From: a virus
Virus record (IMG/VR): IMGVR_UViG_3300002835_000687
Coordinates: 1 to 32,020 of that record
DNA length: 32,020 nt
Direction: 5' to 3' (one strand)
This document shows, in pieces, positions 13,749-23,600 of this stretch (its first letter is position 1; each line of letters starts with the position of its first letter). Under the pieces are notes generated by a model that saw only the letters and a program-made list of their open reading frames with translations, had not been told where the DNA came from and did no database searches. A program made the position numbers and the translations under genes.

Positions 13749-13755
13749 TATTTAT
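13749..13755 (-). promoter_or_regulatory. Late-promoter-like box (ATAAATA)
   Basis: Minus strand AAATAAATATACG, 21 bases before the GTG of the coiled-coil lysis-region gene. The box overlaps the end of the 3-TM holin-like gene by four bases. Confidence 0.4.
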
Positions 13756-14261
13756 TTCTTCTTGTTTGTTGGTGAAACTGTTGTCGCGGTAACCATAACC
13801 TGTGGCACTTGACCTTGCTTTTCCATCACACGACTACCAAACCAGAATGCGATGATTGTTGAAAACAGAGCCATAGTCTCTGCATCCCAAACGGCCTTCA
13901 ACATTTCTGGTACAGATTGTCCTGTTGTCAACATGACATATGCTGCTGCCATTTTTACTGCTATGAATACAGTAAAGAATGTGTAAGTTATAACAGGGCG
14001 TACAGAAGCGCGGAGTGCGTTAATAAACTTTCCACCATCAATAGACTTATCATGATCAAGAGCAGATTGTCGAAGCTGACTGTCAGCCCTAACCATCTCA
14101 ATATTGAAGTCGAGATTGGCCTGGCGTTCGGCTGCGTCCAGCTTAACCTTAGTGAGTTCAAGTTCATACTTTATCTCCTGCTTACGCTCAAATATTCTCA
14201 CAATGGAAGGTAACAGACTTCCAATGATACCAAAGAGAGGTGATAACAATGCTAAAAACAT
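13752..14261 (-). CDS. Holin-like protein, GTA-type 3-TM family (169 aa)
   Basis: An N-terminal hydrophobic segment (MFLALLSPLFGIIGSLLPSI) is followed by a charged helix (RIFERKQEIKYELELTKVKL) and then the conserved ALRASVRPVITYTFFTVF with two further membrane segments (residues about 92-112 and 128-148). This is the layout of Pfam GTA_holin_3TM, first found in gene transfer agents of alphaproteobacteria. Such proteins are proposed to permeabilise the inner membrane for lysis. It is four bases from the second holin candidate and close to the endolysin. Confidence 0.78.
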   Translation of the reverse strand: MFLALLSPLFGIIGSLLPSIVRIFERKQEIKYELELTKVKLDAAERQANLDFNIEMVRADSQLRQSALDHDKSIDGGKFINALRASVRPVITYTFFTVFIAVKMAAAYVMLTTGQSVPEMLKAVWDAETMALFSTIIAFWFGSRVMEKQGQVPQVMVTATTVSPTNKKK

Positions 14262-14264
14262 ATT

Positions 14265-14549
14265 TTACTTTCCTTCTTCCTTAGTTGTTGTGTTATTCTC
14301 TACAACTAACTTTTCAATTTTCTCTTGACCGCGCGTCCATGCGCTCACACCGATAATTGCGGCCATTGCAAGATGATAGAAGCCGCCATCTTTTAGAGTG
14401 ATAGGATCCCAGTTATTGTCAAGTTTCAAATAATAACTCAGACCGAAATCAAAGAATGGAAAAATAATGAAATCAAACATACAGACAGCAAAATATTGCC
14501 AAGCAATTGCTGGTCGCCAGTATTGTTTGATCCACGATTCTTCTTTCAT
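14265..14549 (-). CDS. Holin candidate (94 aa)
   Basis: I choose ATG at 14549 (MKEESWIKQYWRPAIAWQY), which overlaps the endolysin stop as ATGA, over an earlier start inside that gene. The product has two hydrophobic segments: residues about 15-35 (IAWQYFAVCMFDFIIFPFF) and about 58-74 (FYHLAMAAIIGVSAW), followed by a charged tail. The YWRPA.AWQY...FDF..FP pattern is typical of short phage holins in T4-like marine and alphaproteobacterial phages. It would form the membrane lesion that lets the endolysin reach the peptidoglycan. Confidence 0.75.
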   Translation of the reverse strand: MKEESWIKQYWRPAIAWQYFAVCMFDFIIFPFFDFGLSYYLKLDNNWDPITLKDGGFYHLAMAAIIGVSAWTRGQEKIEKLVVENNTTTKEEGK

Positions 14550-15067
14550 CCAAGTCTCGCAAACTGCCAGTGCATACCGTCGCAACGGCGCTCGTCTAGT
14601 GTATTATTGTTTCCGTTCCAATCACCGCCCCACACTGCACCAGTTCTCTTCCATGCATCTAGCACTTCTGGAAACTGAGCGAAGCGAGGTGTCTGGTCAC
14701 CGAGTCCGTTGTTTGCTGGATCCAAGTCGATAGCACAGCCCCATGAGTGCATCGATAGACTTGTGCCGCCTCTCATCAAACGATAGTTATACACACCGCC
14801 AAAGATAGAGACGCCCCAATGGTCTAGTGTAGCCTGCTTACCGCCGGCGGCTTTGTGTAGATTGTTGAATGCTTCCTGAAAGCCAACAAGACAGTTCTTG
14901 TTTACCTTGAAGCGAGATACTGGCTTGCCAGCATATGTGATGCGAAATGGTGGAGTAAAATATACAAGATATTCTGATTCCCACTTCACAGATGGTTGAG
15001 TTACATTCTTACCGCGTGGATTTCCATAGAATGAATCACATTCGCGTTGTAATGGCCAAGTTGTCAT
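14546..15067 (-). CDS. Endolysin, M15-type peptidase (VanY / L-alanyl-D-Glu peptidase fold)
   Basis: The zinc ligands of the M15 family are visible: H107 and D114 in SLSMHSWGCAIDLD (SxHxxGxAxD) and H166 in RCDGMHWQF, with the general base D163 just before. Such enzymes cut peptide cross-links of peptidoglycan; phage T5 and many alphaproteobacterial phages use them as endolysin. The 173-residue length is normal. I choose ATG at 15067, which overlaps the preceding stop (ATGA), rather than a GTG nine codons earlier. No signal peptide is present, so export should depend on the holin genes that follow directly. Confidence 0.9.
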   Translation of the reverse strand: MTTWPLQRECDSFYGNPRGKNVTQPSVKWESEYLVYFTPPFRITYAGKPVSRFKVNKNCLVGFQEAFNNLHKAAGGKQATLDHWGVSIFGGVYNYRLMRGGTSLSMHSWGCAIDLDPANNGLGDQTPRFAQFPEVLDAWKRTGAVWGGDWNGNNNTLDERRCDGMHWQFARLG

Positions 15068-15558
15068 ACGTTTTTCCCATATCTTGCGAAACACAGTGCG
15101 CCTGTGTTTTCGTCTTCTATAATAATAGCACCCTTTTTATTCTTCTTTGCTTCCATACGGATGTGATGATATGTGTCATCTTCATCCAAGTATTTGCGCC
15201 AGTGTTTGCCCTTGCGCTTTGCTTCTCTGATTTGATTGAAAACTCTGGAAGGAACTATGTAAGTTTCAATACCCATGAACTTCTTGCCGCGTCGAGCCAT
15301 TGGCATGAGTTGTGCTGGACGACCTGGTTCGCCTTGTGGACCGACACCGATTCCAGCAATATTGCCACCACCAGCAGCATTCACAGGAGCATCTTCATCT
15401 ACATAAGAACCCATAGTCTTGCCTAGAGGAATAGGTTTCTCGTTTCTCTTTGCATCAATCTCTTGACCCATAGCAGAAAAAGGTGCTGACATTCCACCAT
15501 CGCCAGATGTCCCTGCTCCGCCTAAATTCTCTTTAATCTTTTTTCTAACTAACTTCAT
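15064..15558 (-). CDS. Conserved T4-like phage hypothetical protein (164 aa)
   Basis: The start is uncertain: ATG at 15558 (MKLVRKKIKENLGG) or an ATG ten codons earlier at 15588, which has poorer upstream sequence. The centre has a collagen-like/Gly-rich motif, AAGGGNIAGIGVGPQGEPG, which recurs in structural or prohead-type proteins of marine and alphaproteobacterial T4-like phages. The C-terminal part (FMGIETYIVPSRVFNQIREAK, RKYLDEDDTYHHIR, GAIIIEDENTGALCFARYG) looks like a compact globular domain. Its position next to the structural-type genes suggests a virion or assembly role; the activity is unknown. Confidence 0.72.
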   Translation of the reverse strand: MKLVRKKIKENLGGAGTSGDGGMSAPFSAMGQEIDAKRNEKPIPLGKTMGSYVDEDAPVNAAGGGNIAGIGVGPQGEPGRPAQLMPMARRGKKFMGIETYIVPSRVFNQIREAKRKGKHWRKYLDEDDTYHHIRMEAKKNKKGAIIIEDENTGALCFARYGKNV

Positions 15559-15620
15559 TATTCTCTTGACAACCTCTTGACAAAGCATTATATTGGCTAT
15601 GTCCGCTATGATATGAATAC

Positions 15621-16007
15621 CTATATATCTCTTAGTCTCTTTCCAACAAACAAGTCAACTGAGATGTTTCTTGACCAAATGTCTTTACCTCTGACGCCTG
15701 TAATATAGTCTGGCATATAATCAAGAAACATCAAGAATGTTTTTAGTATCTGATAGTCTTGTTCATCTAGTTTAAAGAACAACATTCTAACAGCATTTCT
15801 AGTTCCAAAAACATTAGAGAGGATGATAATGTGATTTAGTATCAACCTCTCTTTTAGTTCTCCAGTTGTTTTATACCTCTTGATAAGTCTCTTTATATAC
15901 TTAATACGCTTTAAGTCTTCCTCAAATTCACTCATTATACAGTTAGGAGAATCATAGCACTTCATGGCATATATCATGAAGTTCTCATCATTTAAGTCTT
16001 CAATCAT
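15621..16007 (-). CDS. Conserved T4-like phage protein (DUF7207-like, 128 aa)
   Basis: The product starts IEDLNDENFMIYAMKCYDSP and continues EFEEDLKRIKYIKRLIKRYK, TGELKERLILNHIIILSNVFG and RMLFFKLDEQDY. This combination is a strongly conserved small all-helical protein in T4-like phages, recently catalogued as DUF7207 as far as I recall. No enzyme motif is visible. Its start overlaps the stop of the 264-residue gene (TAATG) and it lies in the virion-gene block, so an assembly role is plausible. Confidence 0.78.
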   Translation of the reverse strand: MIEDLNDENFMIYAMKCYDSPNCIMSEFEEDLKRIKYIKRLIKRYKTTGELKERLILNHIIILSNVFGTRNAVRMLFFKLDEQDYQILKTFLMFLDYMPDYITGVRGKDIWSRNISVDLFVGKRLRDI

Positions 16008-16801
16008 TATTTCTTTTTACGAATCATTTTCTTAGTTTTTTTCTTTGCCTTAGCTGAAATTGTTGAAGCGCGGCGGTCAGGATTAACTTTTTCTTTTCCT
16101 TTCTGAACAAAAGGAGGAACAAATGGTTCATTTTCTTCCTTCTTCATCATATTAGAAAGTGTGACTTTCTTTGCACCCATCTTCTTCTTGAGATTAGGCA
16201 TAGGCTCTTCATTCATCTGTGTAAATGTTTTGCCCCGCTTTTCATGCTCAATATAATCGTCAACATCATTTGATTGCTTTTCAGATTTCATCTTATTGAC
16301 TAACTTGTAGAGCATCTTGGATACACCACCCATAGAACGCTCTTCCGTAAGGTCTGTTTCATCATCTTCCACTTCTGCATCAAAATCGGCCATGATTTCG
16401 TTCAGTTCGTCTTCATTTACTACACTAGCGAAAACGTCAAACATACCTTCGTCATTTAGTGACCATTCGAAATATACGAACAGTGGAGAGTCGCTGGCGG
16501 TTACGACTTCTCCCTGGTCGTTCATTCCCATCTTTTTACCAAACTGAGAGATTTCAAAAACATCATTACCGTGATTTTGATCTAGAAAGATTGCCTTAGG
16601 GAGAAAGATTTTGTAGTATTCAAGAACCTTTCTAACATCCTCCAATGCGTTGTATGGAGTGCGAAATACATTAGCAGTTGTTACTTCCAAGTTTGAATTG
16701 ATAGCATCAACTACTGTTGGATCATCAATGGAAATACCACCATCATGATTGTATATCGCAGGGTCAAAATCTTCTGCTAGATATTCATTAAATCTCTTCA
16801 T
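16007..16801 (-). CDS. Putative internal/prohead protein with capsid-targeting-like N-terminus (264 aa)
   Basis: The first residues, MKRFNEYLAED, closely resemble the capsid targeting sequence of T4 internal proteins (MKTYQEFIAEA), which directs proteins into the prohead and is cut after Glu by the prohead protease. Residues 15-155 form an acidic globular part (DVRKVLEYYKIFLPKAIFLD; LFVYFEWSLNDEGMFDVFASVV). The acidic stretch near 140-155 is followed by two L-x-E sites (ELNE, DLTE) and a basic C-terminal tail from 160 (KKTKKMIRKKK at the end). Acidic core plus basic tail fits a DNA-contacting capsid-internal protein. No enzyme motif is visible. Confidence 0.7.
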   Translation of the reverse strand: MKRFNEYLAEDFDPAIYNHDGGISIDDPTVVDAINSNLEVTTANVFRTPYNALEDVRKVLEYYKIFLPKAIFLDQNHGNDVFEISQFGKKMGMNDQGEVVTASDSPLFVYFEWSLNDEGMFDVFASVVNEDELNEIMADFDAEVEDDETDLTEERSMGGVSKMLYKLVNKMKSEKQSNDVDDYIEHEKRGKTFTQMNEEPMPNLKKKMGAKKVTLSNMMKKEENEPFVPPFVQKGKEKVNPDRRASTISAKAKKKTKKMIRKKK

Positions 16802-16823
16802 TGGTTACCGCCATTTCTTTCTA

Positions 16824-17417
16824 TTAGGTGCCTGGGAAATACTTATCGTCGCCTGTATCATCACCAGTCATAGAACCCATGGCAACTAGAGTTTCATAAT
16901 TTACTCTACCTGCACGACCACCAAGTGTTACTGAGAATGTAGCAAAGTTGGCGCTGTTTGGTCCGTTTGGTGTGAGTGTTGGAGCAACGTTGAATCCAGC
17001 ACCTGGGCTGTGAATTACTACAGTAGCAATTGTGTTCCAATATGAGTTGGAAGAATATGTCTGTAGAGTATTGCGTGAGTTAGCAATGGTATATGCAAGA
17101 TTTACTGTGCCATCACCACCGCCTGAAACAACGATATAGCCAGCAGAATTGTAGTTCTGACCGCCATTTACGATTGTTACAGAAGCGATTGGACCTGTGC
17201 CAATCTTCTGTGATACCCAACCAGCGTGAGCAACTTTCTTACCGTCTACTAGCGTGTTTGCTGCTTCTGTTGCAGACACACCGTACACAGCACCGTAATA
17301 CTTTGCAGTATTAGCTTTGCTTCCGTTGATTGTAGAGTTTGAAACTCTATATGTTGTGTTGGCATACAAAGGCTTTCCATTGCCTGTGATGCCGTCTAGA
17401 TTTGTCCAAAGTGACAT
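16824..17417 (-). CDS. Virion structural protein, beta-rich (197 aa)
   Basis: The product begins MSLWTNLDGITGNGKPLYAN and contains YGAVYGVSATEAANT, KVAHAGWVSQKIGTGPIASV and a conserved end, GGRAGRVNYETLVAMGSM. This arrangement is familiar from abundant structural proteins of T4-like marine phages. The sequence is Gly/Asn/Ser/Thr-rich with repeated beta strands, as in head-decoration or fibre-like proteins. A strong AAGGAG site precedes the ATG, and an ATAAATA box is 53 bases upstream, consistent with high late expression. Confidence 0.8.
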   Translation of the reverse strand: MSLWTNLDGITGNGKPLYANTTYRVSNSTINGSKANTAKYYGAVYGVSATEAANTLVDGKKVAHAGWVSQKIGTGPIASVTIVNGGQNYNSAGYIVVSGGGDGTVNLAYTIANSRNTLQTYSSNSYWNTIATVVIHSPGAGFNVAPTLTPNGPNSANFATFSVTLGGRAGRVNYETLVAMGSMTGDDTGDDKYFPGT

Positions 17418-17428
17418 TTACTTTCTCC

Positions 17429-17827
17429 TTATTGAGTGCCTATCATAGCCGAATCTTGTTCTGGTGTAGTATTTATTATTGTAGACTTGGTATTGGAAGA
17501 TTTCTTATCTTCTCCAAGTCTGTATCTATCTGGTTTATTTCTTTGTAAACCTAAATCAGATTGCATTTTTTGTCTAGGTCCAGTCAACTTTTTAGCAATT
17601 CTTGGATGAGTCCTAATCGCGCCGCGCTTAAATTCATTCAGTTCGTCTTCTTTTACTACACCATGATGAATTTCTTTTGTTGCAGATCCTGGCTTTCTGT
17701 TTGGACTAGCAGGATCCTGTATGTCAGCTCCAGCGCCCCCGTATGGGCCACCAGAGCCAACTAACTTTTGTTCCATTTTCATTTTGCGAAGTGATTTAAT
17801 CATCTCCGCTAATTGTTTGTTGTTCAT
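17429..17827 (-). CDS. Hypothetical protein of the virion-gene block (132 aa)
   Basis: The product starts with a helical basic segment (MNNKQLAEMIKSLRKMKMEQK), then a Gly/Pro-rich low-complexity linker (GSGGPYGGAGADIQDP), then VKEDELNEFKRGAIRTHPRIAKK and a polar end. The ELNE site followed by a basic stretch is similar to elements in the two neighbouring large proteins. It is probably disordered in large part. It overlaps the 922-residue gene by four bases (ATGA). Confidence 0.65.
   Translation of the reverse strand: MNNKQLAEMIKSLRKMKMEQKLVGSGGPYGGAGADIQDPASPNRKPGSATKEIHHGVVKEDELNEFKRGAIRTHPRIAKKLTGPRQKMQSDLGLQRNKPDRYRLGEDKKSSNTKSTIINTTPEQDSAMIGTQ
17470..17476 (-). promoter_or_regulatory. 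Late-promoter-like box (ATAAATA)
   Basis: Minus strand AATAATAAATACTA, 53 bases before the start of the 197-residue structural gene. It matches the core of the T4 late promoter TATAAATA and lies inside the preceding gene. Confidence 0.4.
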
Positions 17828-20592
17828 TTTCTCACACCTGGTTTACCTGGTTGCGGTCTTGTCATGCTGTGTACGTTTAGACCTTGAGCGTCTTTACGTG
17901 GACCAGCAGGTTCATCTCTACCTGATTTACTTCTTGCCATTTGCTGTTGTAAAGCGTTTGATTTTTTAGTAACTTGTGGCTGTGCTTGTGTTTGTACTGG
18001 CTTTGGTTTAGGAACTGGAACAGATTGAGTTGTTGCCGTTACAGGTTGAATACGCTTAACTCCAACTTTATCTCGTTCTGCTCCTGCTGACATTGCTTGA
18101 GGACTCGCAGCATTAGCTGGTGCTACTGGAGTTGTAGATGCTTGTGCTGCAGGAGGTTGATTTCCACTCAAACTTCTATTTAAAGCATATCCACCAATTG
18201 CAGCACCAGCAGCACCAGCCGCTAGTCCTGCTTTTGCTTTATCACTGAGTCCAACAATTCTTGTTGCTCCACCTGCCGCGAGATTTGGAGAACCAGGTCT
18301 TGCAGGAAGATTTGGACCACTTGTAGGTCTTACAGCAGGAACACCAGGTCTAACATAGTTAGTTGGTTCTGTTGTTCTGCGTAAAGCTGGAAGTTGTCTA
18401 GCCTTTAAATCTGAACCAGCATTTTGTCTTGCTCTAGCTAATTTGTCTTGAAAAGTACCTCTGATACCAGCATTTCCTGATGGAATATCTGGCTTTTTTG
18501 CAGGCATAATAATTTCATCTGGTTCTCTTGCCGCTTGAGAGACAGGTTTAGCTGGCTTAGATGCAACTTTTGCTGTCGCAGATGAAACAGGTCTAGGTAG
18601 TAGTTTTTGGCCTACAGAACCTGCAGTTCTACCACCTTTTATAAAATTATATGCTGCTTTACTCGCTTTAACAGCGCCACCTACTAAAGCACCTCCAGCA
18701 AGATTCATGCCAACATCAGCGGCTGTTTGGCCGAGACCTTGTTGACCTCTAGCATACTTATCGATTGCCCTTGCTGCACCTACTCCAGGAACAAAAGGTG
18801 CAACAGTATCAATGCCTTTTTCCATTCTAGCGTCTAATTCTGCTCTACGTTGAGCAGCATTTTTTTGTGCGGGAATAGAACCAAGACCATAATCTGATCG
18901 CGCTCTTTGTACTGTTTTTTTCAATTCTGAAGGTTTTACACTAGAATTAACTGAGCTTGATTTTATATTTGATGATTTAAATCCTGATGATCTGTCTGTG
19001 TTAAATGGCACATGACCATGTCCGCCTCGTGCCGTAACAATGTCTGACACTTCCGCCACAACCTGCTTTTCAGCAGAAGCAGTTACGCTCAAGCCGTGGC
19101 GGTTATTAAAACCCTCGTTTTCCTCAGCAACTCTCTTGGCTGTTTCAGTTGCAATTCTCATTTTTTTGGCCATTGGCATGCCTGGATTTTCTCTTTCCAT
19201 AGCAGTAGCAACTTTTTCGCGCTTAGACTTTTCTGCTGATGTTAGCTTCTTTTCTTCAAGTCTCTTTGCAACTTTATCCATACGTTGCATTGTATCAACG
19301 TCTTTTCTAAAATCTGGACCAGGTCCCCAGCCTCGATCATCCCAAGCCCTTTTTTCTGCGGCTCTTGATTTCATAGTAGCCTTTAGTTTTAATAATTTCT
19401 TAGCAATTATGCCTTTTGGCATCATGCCGGCTTCTTCAAGATTTTCTTCCTTCATTGTGCCTGGTGGAAGAGAAGTCTTTGCAGCACGATTGACTGTCTG
19501 TTCCTTTGACTTTGCATAGTCAGGAGTTGTTCCTGCTGGAGCATAGTCTGGCTTCTTGATGCCCATCGAAGAAGGAGATGTCACATCGCTTTCTTTCATG
19601 GAACGTAGCTTCTTAAAATCTGCTGAAGTTAGATCACCAAAAGGTTCAGCAACATCCAACTTTCTTTTATTTGGATGATCAATATCGTTTTCTTCACTCT
19701 GCATTTTTTCAATTTGCGCTCTTGTTACATTTCCAGCAGCTTTAACATTGCCTTTTTCAAGTTCTTTCATTCTCCAGAAAAGATTATTAGTAACATCTAT
19801 TGCATTTTTATCTTTACGTCCTAAACGTCCTCTTTTAGGCTTTACCTTATTTGGTATACCATACATCTTTATCTTTTCTTCATCAAGTGCTTCTTCTTCT
19901 AATCTTTTTTTAGGTCTATTAGCAGGAACAACATCTTTCTTAGGTCTTTTAGCAGGAACAACACCTTTCTTACCTTCAATCTTATCGCCTGCCAACTTTA
20001 TCATCTTTGCATGTTTAGCTGCTTTTTCTGCCGAATTTATAATGAAGTCTGATGCGCCTTGAGGTGTTTTTTTTAGTTGCCAGTCCTTCATATTTCTAAT
20101 TATTGCGTGAACTTGCGTTTTACGCTTATTTTTATAGTTTTCTAAAGTTTCTGGAGACAATTCATTAAGTATTTCTACACCTTCTCTCATACCAGGAACA
20201 AAACCTTTAATTTCTTTTACTTTACCGTCTTTTACTATGAATCCTCTAATTTTTCTTATAGAATCGCTTAGATTATCATGTATATGTACACCATCATTAG
20301 GATCGTATTGAACTTTACCTGGACCAGCAATTTTTCTAATTTTCATAGACTCTGGTGTATTTAATCCAGGATGAAGTTTTGATTTTTTCTTTGCCTCATC
20401 AAGTGCTTCCACACCTTCTGTCAATACTGTCTTATAAGCAGCATCCCATTCGCCCTGACGTTCATGTGGAAGAGCCTTACGGTCTGTTACACCAAACTTT
20501 TCATTTACCAGTCTGACAGCATCACGCTCAGCCTGATTCTTTTTCATCACTTCTTGGACTGCGCCAATTAATGGATCGTTTTTGTTAAGCAT
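17824..20592 (-). CDS. Large mosaic, basic, mostly disordered virion-type protein (922 aa)
   Basis: This protein joins several short modules that occur separately in large phages. Residues 1-60 include VRLVNEKFGVTDRKALPHER; 140-155 have NELSPETLENYKNKR; two near-identical basic repeats follow at about 208-230 (VVPAKRPKKD, VVPANRPKKR); residues 447-492 have KKLTSAEKSKREKVATAMER and NPGMPMAKKM. The C-terminal third holds two Gly/Ala zipper segments (about 618-653 and 779-803), each long enough to cross a membrane, in a Pro/Ala-rich disordered context. No enzyme motif is visible. A late-promoter-like box lies 29 bases upstream. It is probably a virion or ejected protein; the glycine zippers fit membrane contact during DNA entry, which is inference. 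Confidence 0.7.
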   Translation of the reverse strand: MLNKNDPLIGAVQEVMKKNQAERDAVRLVNEKFGVTDRKALPHERQGEWDAAYKTVLTEGVEALDEAKKKSKLHPGLNTPESMKIRKIAGPGKVQYDPNDGVHIHDNLSDSIRKIRGFIVKDGKVKEIKGFVPGMREGVEILNELSPETLENYKNKRKTQVHAIIRNMKDWQLKKTPQGASDFIINSAEKAAKHAKMIKLAGDKIEGKKGVVPAKRPKKDVVPANRPKKRLEEEALDEEKIKMYGIPNKVKPKRGRLGRKDKNAIDVTNNLFWRMKELEKGNVKAAGNVTRAQIEKMQSEENDIDHPNKRKLDVAEPFGDLTSADFKKLRSMKESDVTSPSSMGIKKPDYAPAGTTPDYAKSKEQTVNRAAKTSLPPGTMKEENLEEAGMMPKGIIAKKLLKLKATMKSRAAEKRAWDDRGWGPGPDFRKDVDTMQRMDKVAKRLEEKKLTSAEKSKREKVATAMERENPGMPMAKKMRIATETAKRVAEENEGFNNRHGLSVTASAEKQVVAEVSDIVTARGGHGHVPFNTDRSSGFKSSNIKSSSVNSSVKPSELKKTVQRARSDYGLGSIPAQKNAAQRRAELDARMEKGIDTVAPFVPGVGAARAIDKYARGQQGLGQTAADVGMNLAGGALVGGAVKASKAAYNFIKGGRTAGSVGQKLLPRPVSSATAKVASKPAKPVSQAAREPDEIIMPAKKPDIPSGNAGIRGTFQDKLARARQNAGSDLKARQLPALRRTTEPTNYVRPGVPAVRPTSGPNLPARPGSPNLAAGGATRIVGLSDKAKAGLAAGAAGAAIGGYALNRSLSGNQPPAAQASTTPVAPANAASPQAMSAGAERDKVGVKRIQPVTATTQSVPVPKPKPVQTQAQPQVTKKSNALQQQMARSKSGRDEPAGPRKDAQGLNVHSMTRPQPGKPGVRK

Positions 20593-20620
20593 TTTAGTTG
20601 TCCTCTATGGAGTTTATCTA

Positions 20621-20627
20621 TATTTAT
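20621..20627 (-). promoter_or_regulatory. Late-promoter-like box (ATAAATA)
   Basis: Minus strand AGATAAATATAG, 29 bases before the ATG of the 922-residue gene, in the 42-base gap after the 1159-residue gene. Spacing fits a T4-type late promoter. Confidence 0.5.
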
Positions 20628-20634
20628 CTAAATC

Positions 20635-23600
20635 TTATTCTTCGCAATTCCAACGTCTAAGCGACATAGCCTTACGAGTTGGTCTGCCCTTTTCGTCTTT
20701 CATTGGGCCTTTCATGCCGCCCATTCTAGCACAGAATGACTTACGGCGTTTCCAAGCTTTACCGCCTTTTTTAAGTTTTGATGGAGGTGTAGTAACCGCT
20801 GTCTTGATACCAAAGTGCTTTGCGCCTTTTCTTGTTAGTCCAGCACCACTCTCGGTTGATCTGTATAGACCTTTTGAGTCTGCGCCGCGCTCATTTAACT
20901 GTTCTTCACTCTTACGCTGTGTTGGAATAGGACTCATATTATTGACTCCGCCTTCCATTCCTTCACGAAGTTTCTTCACTGATTTCTTTTCTTCGCTGTG
21001 TTCACATCCGCAACCTGCATTCTCTAGTTTTAATGCCGTCTCTACCAACTTTTCTTCCCACAAATCGCCATATTTTTCCATATACTTTTGCTGAGTTGAT
21101 TCCTTTGACATCCAGTTCTGAATGCTCTCGGATAGACCCATTGAATATGCTGAACCGTAACCGAATCCGTATGGTGTGCCTGCACGAGGAACACCGATGG
21201 TTGGGCCGATACCATCAGCGCCGAAGGCATATCCACCCTGCACAGATGCTTCCATGGCCTCTTGCTTCAACTTGTCTGCACTACGCATTAGTTCTTCTTT
21301 TGCTTTCTTAGCTTCTTCGGCATTCTTTTCAAGATGTGGTAAAGCCTTTACCATTTTCTGCCAAGGAGTTTTCTTCTTTGATTCGGCCACGAAACTTTCA
21401 AATGCTTCGTTGACAGGTACACAGTTAGGTACCATGCGATTACCTTTCTTCTTCATGCCCTTTTGCTCATAACCATCCCAGCATGTATCCTTTTCTTCGT
21501 TGACAGATGTCCAACCACCACCCTTAGACTTATACCACTTTGCTGCCCAACCATTAGCATATGCAGATGGATATACATCAAACTTTTTTCTGGCCATAGA
21601 CTTAGCTCTTGACCATAGTTCTGGATTTGTTGGCTTGTTCTTTTCCATCAAAACTTGTTCTGACATTCTGTCACGGTTAATCTTGTCAATTGCTTTTTGA
21701 ACTGACTCTGTTTTGACCATAATAGGTTTATTGCCTTTACCTGATCTATCTGCCACGGGATCCTCTCTTCTTTTTCTTCTTGCTGATGCAGCGCGTTCTT
21801 TTTTACTCATCGAATATGCTCTAGATGCCGGCATACATTTTGGTTTACCTTCACCTGGCTCTCTAGCACAATCGCCTTTAATGTTACCTTTTGTATCAAC
21901 TCTTTTCCAGTTGCCCTCTGGATGTGTTTTACTAAACCAATTTCTTAAATCTTCACTCAACTGAACCTTTACTAGTTTACCGCCTTGACTGTGGAATAAT
22001 ACTTTGTTTATACCATTAACTTTACGACCAAATCTACCAAAACCATAATATGACAAACCAAGTCTTCTGGCCTGATTCATCAAATCATTATCTGGCTTGT
22101 GAATAACACTTGGCATTTCGACATTCTGTCTAATCTGAGTAAGTGTCTTATATCTCTTTGGCTCTTGATATCCTGTGATACCACGATTTCTTGCTTCGCG
22201 TTCAATCCATTTTGCTGCTGCTGGATTTTGATTTTCAGAGCGAACAAACTGTTGAGCCATACGACGAATACGATTGAAGTTGGCCTGAATCTTTTCTTTT
22301 TCTTCTGGTCCAACTTTGCGAACATCTGCTGTGTTATCGATGACAGCAAATTTTTCATTACCAAAAATCTTTTGCAGTTCGCCAATATTCTTTTGTGCTA
22401 AGTCCCATTTCTGCTGACGAATGTTTGGAGAATTATCTGGCACGCCTTGCTTATCTGTACCATCTGGAACTTTACGCTTGCCCATCTTACCGCGTTCAAC
22501 GTTACGCTCACGCGATACTTCATTAGAAGTGTTTACGAATACCATCATGGTTTCGTAGCCGTCTGCTTCCAAGTTTTGTTTGATTGTCTTGATTTTTTCT
22601 AAGTCATCTGCTGTGCCGTTGATGATGAGTCCAAGACGACCTGCAAGGGCTAGACGCTCTTGTTCTTTTGTAATGTTCTTCGCGCGGCCGCGCACGATGT
22701 CGCGCTCAACTCTTTCTTCATCCGGCATCTCAAGGTCTAGACCGTTCTTCTGCATTAGATACTCAAATGCAACGTCAGAATTGATTTCTTTCAATCCTTC
22801 ACCAGCAAGAGTGGAATTCATTACGTAGTCTTTACCAGAACCTGGACCACCAGCCAGAAAGATAGCCTTGAGTTTGCCTGGATCGTTTATACCCTCGCTA
22901 AGTTGACCACGAACAGCCTTGAATCCCTTGACTGCTTTCTTTTGATATTCACTTGATCCTTTTTTGTCTAGCCAATATCTGTCAATACCATCGTCATACC
23001 AAAGACCAGATGTTTGATTTGTTATAACGTATTGTGACACACCAGTCGGTGATACTTCACCTGTCACATTACCTAGTCCGCGAATACCACCGCCAATTGC
23101 TGCTGTGTTTGTTTCGACAACATAAGACTTGCCGAACATATCTGGATTGGCCTTAGCAAACCAACGCATAATCTTACCTGCTTCTGAGTTTGCTTCGTTC
23201 TCAATATCAGAACCAGTTGCGCCTTCTTTCTCTATATCTTTACCTAACCGACCATCTTCGTTCTGTTTGTGATGCACAAGTTCATGAGCAACAGAACGGA
23301 ATATGTCCATCGGATGTCTGTTCATAGTAGATATAGACAGTTCATTAGACGATGGATTATATGCTGCGAATGAATTGTATGAATCATCATCTGTCTTGTA
23401 TCTAACAGTCGGCATAGATTTTAGACCAAGCTTATCGGATGCAAATGACACAAATGAATCCAGCATAGGTGCTAGTTCTTTGCGTGTAATTTCTTCTTTT
23501 AATTGCTTTAATGTTTTTGGTTTTGGAAGTTTAGCGGATAATAGTTTATGCACAGATGCATCATATTTGCCAAACAAATCTTTGACAAACTCTTTCTGCT

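Noticed and set aside
14104-14733. Plus-strand frames opposite the lysis genes
   Set aside because: The minus-strand genes have recognised motifs and start-stop coupling; the plus frames are shadows.
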